A stretch of 34,708 nucleotides of DNA. Origin: Pseudomonadota bacterium (lineage in GTDB: Bacteria > Pseudomonadota > Gammaproteobacteria > Steroidobacterales > Steroidobacteraceae). Below the pieces are notes generated by a model. That model was not told the origin of the DNA, made no database searches, and was given only the letters and a program-made list of their open reading frames with translations. Below, piece by piece: positions 32,228 to 34,708 of this stretch (its first letter is position 1; each line of letters starts with the position of its first letter). Both the position numbers and the translations under genes were made by a program. The DNA is taken from positions 1 to 34,708 of the forward strand of contig JANYBG010000004.1 in the NCBI GenBank assembly GCA_025360865.1, read 5' to 3'.

Positions 32228-32773
32228 TCAGGGCTTCGCATCTGAACCCTGCGCCGCGTCCGCTTTTGCCCCGGCCCGCGCTGGCCGCAGGGCGTCGTAA
32301 TAGCGGGTCTCCCGCTTGAATACGTCCCTGTCCAGGGGCTGCAGCACCTCATCCAGGAGGCTGTTCGGCGGGCGGCCGACCAAATCGCCCAGGTCCGAAC
32401 GCTTCCACGGAACGATATACATGACTTTGGGCAACTCGTGGTTACCGCGAACATCCGTCGTGTCGAGATTCAGCCGGTCCGTGCCCTTGCGCGCAGCCCC
32501 CCTGGGCGAAACGGCGCTCGCAGGCGGGGTCGCGTTCTTCGGCGCGGCGGGCGCGGCCGCTGCCGCTGTGGGGCTGGGGCTCGGCGCCGCGGTCGTCGCC
32601 GCGTCCGTGGGCTTGCTCGTGTCGACGCCCGGCTCGAGCTGGTCCGGGCGGGGGGTGGCGCGGGGTGCCGGCGCGGGCGGGGCGGCTGACTCCTGGGCGC
32701 CCGCGAGGGGGCCGGCGAGCAGCATCGCGGTGGCGAGCGCCCCGGCGATCCGTCCGGCCATTTGAGTGCGCAT
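32228..32773 (-). CDS. Exported protein of unknown function with Ala/Pro/Thr-rich linker
   Basis: A 181-residue protein with a signal peptide (about 1-27, ending LAGAQ). A low-complexity Ala/Pro/Thr region (about 28-90) leads to a compact C-terminal segment, with LPKVMYIVPWKRSD and RPPNSLLDEVLQPLDRDVFKRE as the conserved-looking core. I recognise no family. AGGAG precedes the ATG, which lies two bases after the TPR lipoprotein's stop. Its place between TPR proteins and the ExbB/ExbD/TonB-like genes suggests a periplasmic partner of that machine. The frame is open to 33142, but the upstream part is a shadow of the TPR gene. Confidence 0.75.
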   Translation of the reverse strand: MRTQMAGRIAGALATAMLLAGPLAGAQESAAPPAPAPRATPRPDQLEPGVDTSKPTDAATTAAPSPSPTAAAAAPAAPKNATPPASAVSPRGAARKGTDRLNLDTTDVRGNHELPKVMYIVPWKRSDLGDLVGRPPNSLLDEVLQPLDRDVFKRETRYYDALRPARAGAKADAAQGSDAKP

Positions 32774-32775
32774 GC

Positions 32776-33591
32776 TCAGGCTCCTGTCTTGGGGGCCGCG
32801 GCGGGCGGGGCCTGCGGCGGCGCGTCCGCCGGGGTTGCCGGGCCAGGCCCCGGCGCCGCGCTGTCCTTCGGGGGCGCCGCGACCTCGGGCCGCTTGATTC
32901 CCAGGCGTTGGCGCAGCTCCGCGATCCATCCGCTCACCGGCTTCTCCTCGCCGGTGAGCCGCTTGTACTGCTCGAACGAGGCGAGCGCGTGCGCCGGGTC
33001 CCCCAGATAGAGGTCCTGGACCACCCCGAGGTTCCGCCAGGCGGGCGCATAGAGCGCATCCGCGTCGATGGCCTTCTGGTAGGAGACCGCGGCGTCCGTG
33101 AACTCCCCGCGCATCCGCTGGGTGACGCCTAGCTCCGTCCACGCCACCGCGCTGCCGCTTTGGCTCGCCACGGCGCCCTTGAGGGAGGCCTCGGACTGTT
33201 CCAGCTGGCCCTGCTTGCGCTGCATCAGGCCCACATTCACCAGCGGGGCGGCGAACTGCGGGTACTGCGCGGCGAGCTGCTTGAACGCCTGCTCCGCGCC
33301 GCCGGTGTTGCCGGCGCGCATGAGCTGCACCGCGCGGCTGAAGTCGGCGCGCGCCGCGGGAGGCACCTCCGGGTGCGACGCGGTGGACACGCCGGCCGTG
33401 GGGACGGTGCCCGGGGGCGTGCCCGCCGCCGGCGCCACCGGCTGTGGGGCCGCGCTGACCGGGTGCCCCGCGGGCGCGGGATCCTGGCGCGCCGCGAGGC
33501 TGCAGGCGCCCATGGCAAGCGCGGCGCTGCCTGCCCCCGCGAGCGCGAGTACCCGGATGCCCCTGTGCGTCTTGTGCGCCCCGTTATTCAA
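32776..33591 (-). CDS. TPR-repeat lipoprotein
   Basis: A protein of about 271 residues. The start is TTG 33591, which overlaps the preceding gene's stop region; the only later in-frame candidate is the ATG of MGACS, too late for a signal peptide. The hydrophobic stretch LALAGAGSAALAMGAC ends in a lipobox-like cysteine, so the protein is probably lipid-anchored in the periplasm. A Pro/Ala linker (to about residue 75) is followed by three to four tetratricopeptide repeats (about 80-205), seen as AGNTGGAEQAFKQLAAQYP, GQLEQSEASLKGAV, GEFTDAAVSYQKAI and GDPAHALASFEQY. The C-terminus is a second Pro/Ala tail. TPRs bind proteins, so this is a likely scaffold. Confidence 0.82.
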   Translation of the reverse strand: MNNGAHKTHRGIRVLALAGAGSAALAMGACSLAARQDPAPAGHPVSAAPQPVAPAAGTPPGTVPTAGVSTASHPEVPPAARADFSRAVQLMRAGNTGGAEQAFKQLAAQYPQFAAPLVNVGLMQRKQGQLEQSEASLKGAVASQSGSAVAWTELGVTQRMRGEFTDAAVSYQKAIDADALYAPAWRNLGVVQDLYLGDPAHALASFEQYKRLTGEEKPVSGWIAELRQRLGIKRPEVAAPPKDSAAPGPGPATPADAPPQAPPAAAPKTGA

Positions 33592-34708
33592 TGTTGGCGA
33601 CGACCTCCTGAGTCTGCTCCGTCTTGCCGTAGCGGGCGGGCTTGAGCTGCGCGAGCGCCTGGAAGCTCTTCTTGACCCACTCGTCGTACACGCCTTCCTT
33701 GGCGCGCGCCGCGTTGAGCTCGTGCACCTTGATCGCCTGCTCCTCGAACGGGAACACCTGCTCCTCGAGCAGGCCGTTGTATTCCTCGAGCTCATCTCCC
33801 TTGAGCGCCTTGGGCCGCTCCGAGGCGAGCACGTCCTTGGCGAGCACGCGGTACAGGTCCGCCATCTCGTAAGTCGCCGCGGTGGTGACTTCCGCCACCT
33901 GGAACTCCGCGGCGCGCTTGTAGCCGTCCATCGCGGTTTCGAGCGCGTTGCGCTTCACGATGAGGCTCTTCTTCAACGGCGCGGTGAGCTGCACGCCACG
34001 GAAGGCGTCGCGCGCCGGCTGCGCCAGCGCCAGTTGCGCCTTGGCGGCGAGGTAGTGCGAGCGCACGGTGCGCTGTGCGCCCGCCTGCGCATCCGCGCCG
34101 ATGATCTCGTGATACCAGCGGTCCCGGCGCGGGGTGTCACCCGCCTTGTCGGCGTACTCGGCCAGGTGCTGGCGGGACTCCTGCGCGTCGGCCAGCGGCG
34201 GGCCGGTGGCCACGAATTTCTCGAGCATCCCCGAGGCCTTGGCCGGATTCCCCGCCTTGGCATAGAGGTCGGCCGCCTGGACCAGGGCCTCGCGCTGGAC
34301 CGCGGGATCACCGCCAGGGGTGGCGGCGATGCGCTCGAATTCCGCGGCGGCCTCGCCGGGGCGGTTGGCGGATGAATAGGCGACGGCGAGCTTGCGCGTG
34401 ACTTCCGTCTGCAGCGGGCTCTGCGGGAAGGTGTGGCGGAAGTCCTCGAGCACGGTAATCGCGCGCGGCCACTGCTGCAGGTTGATCAGCTGGGTCGCCG
34501 CATCGTACTGGGCGTTGGCGCGGATCTTGGACTCGGGGGCGACCACGGCCACCGGGGCGCTGTCGGCACCCCCAGGCCGGAGAGCGGGAGTGACGCCGAA
34601 GACAACGTCGGCGAACTCGCCCGTCGCTTTGAGCGTCGCGACGATCGAGGCGAACGCATCCTTGTCCCGGTAGAGGGAACCCACCGCTCCGGGGCCGCCG
34701 GCGGCATG
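33584..34708 (-). CDS. TPR-repeat protein, C-terminal 374 residues (5' end outside window)
   Basis: The frame is open to the window edge at 34708, so the N-terminus is missing and the full length is unknown. The visible part is helical and has tetratricopeptide-like repeats, for example QYDAATQLINLQQWPRAI, RPGEAAAEFERIAATPG and AGNPAKASGMLEKFV, then a longer helical region with GLLEEQVFPFEEQAIKVHE near the end. Bacterial proteins of this type beside ExbB/ExbD genes are often large periplasmic TPR proteins. Its stop overlaps the start of the TPR lipoprotein, so translation is coupled. Confidence 0.8.
   Translation of the reverse strand, partial: HAAGGPGAVGSLYRDKDAFASIVATLKATGEFADVVFGVTPALRPGGADSAPVAVVAPESKIRANAQYDAATQLINLQQWPRAITVLEDFRHTFPQSPLQTEVTRKLAVAYSSANRPGEAAAEFERIAATPGGDPAVQREALVQAADLYAKAGNPAKASGMLEKFVATGPPLADAQESRQHLAEYADKAGDTPRRDRWYHEIIGADAQAGAQRTVRSHYLAAKAQLALAQPARDAFRGVQLTAPLKKSLIVKRNALETAMDGYKRAAEFQVAEVTTAATYEMADLYRVLAKDVLASERPKALKGDELEEYNGLLEEQVFPFEEQAIKVHELNAARAKEGVYDEWVKKSFQALAQLKPARYGKTEQTQEVVANIE

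Noticed and set aside
1-34708. Mobile elements, CRISPR arrays, toxin-antitoxin or defence genes
   Set aside because: I looked for transposase, integrase, repeat-spacer and toxin patterns on both strands and found none.

Overview
The window is a GC-rich, densely packed bacterial chromosome segment. Its gene content fits a Gammaproteobacterium, perhaps of the Steroidobacterales/Nevskiales/Xanthomonadales region. Reasons are Sec and lipoprotein signal peptides, HemJ-type haem synthesis, a branched-chain 2-oxo acid dehydrogenase operon, many secreted peptidase-like proteins, and an ExbB/ExbD/TonB-like envelope operon. This placement is inference from gene content only. I see no rRNA, tRNA, CRISPR array, phage or insertion sequence. 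It reads as core or stable accessory chromosome.

Layout. Positions 1-2500 (minus) hold bkdA1-bkdA2-bkdB, with bkdB cut by the window edge. A yciH-like gene (plus) and a secreted DUF885 protein (minus) follow. A MoeB/ThiF-rhodanese fusion (plus) converges on a second DUF885 gene (6241-7572, minus) broken by three frameshifts and lacking its C-terminus. Positions 7678-12065 hold a LOG-family protein, a PIG-L deacetylase, a ClsB-like phospholipase-D protein, a CAP-domain protein and a DUF4337 membrane protein. Positions 12058-15924 (minus) form a ppgK - GH15 glucoamylase - DUF4184 operon, which could convert intracellular alpha-glucans to glucose and then to glucose-6-phosphate using polyphosphate.

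Positions 16079-23947 hold hemJ, an M13 metallopeptidase lipoprotein, a divergent nitroreductase/DUF938 methyltransferase pair, apt, a small exported His/Ser-repeat protein with a clear terminator, a flavin-binding PPOX-family gene without an ordinary start codon, and a CPA2 K+/H+ antiporter with RCK domains. Positions 24055-27662 are a tightly coupled VOC - ppc - GNAT operon. A secreted amidohydrolase on the opposite strand carries a late frameshift.

Positions 29048-34708 (all minus) are the most system-like part: a TPR protein (cut by the edge), a TPR lipoprotein, a small exported protein, then ExbB/TolQ-like, two ExbD/TolR-like proteins, a TonB-like protein with a C-terminal domain of AgmX/PglI type, and a helical protein of unknown function. 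This looks like a proton-motive-force-driven envelope machine of unknown purpose.

Two patterns cut across the window. First, several genes (hemJ, apt, the CPA2 antiporter, and more weakly the nitroreductase/DUF938 pair and the CAP gene) have a -10-like box six or seven bases before the start codon and no Shine-Dalgarno sequence, which suggests leaderless mRNAs. Second, several genes carry small indels or lack a usable start. These may be genuine decay or assembly errors and should be resolved before biological conclusions are drawn.
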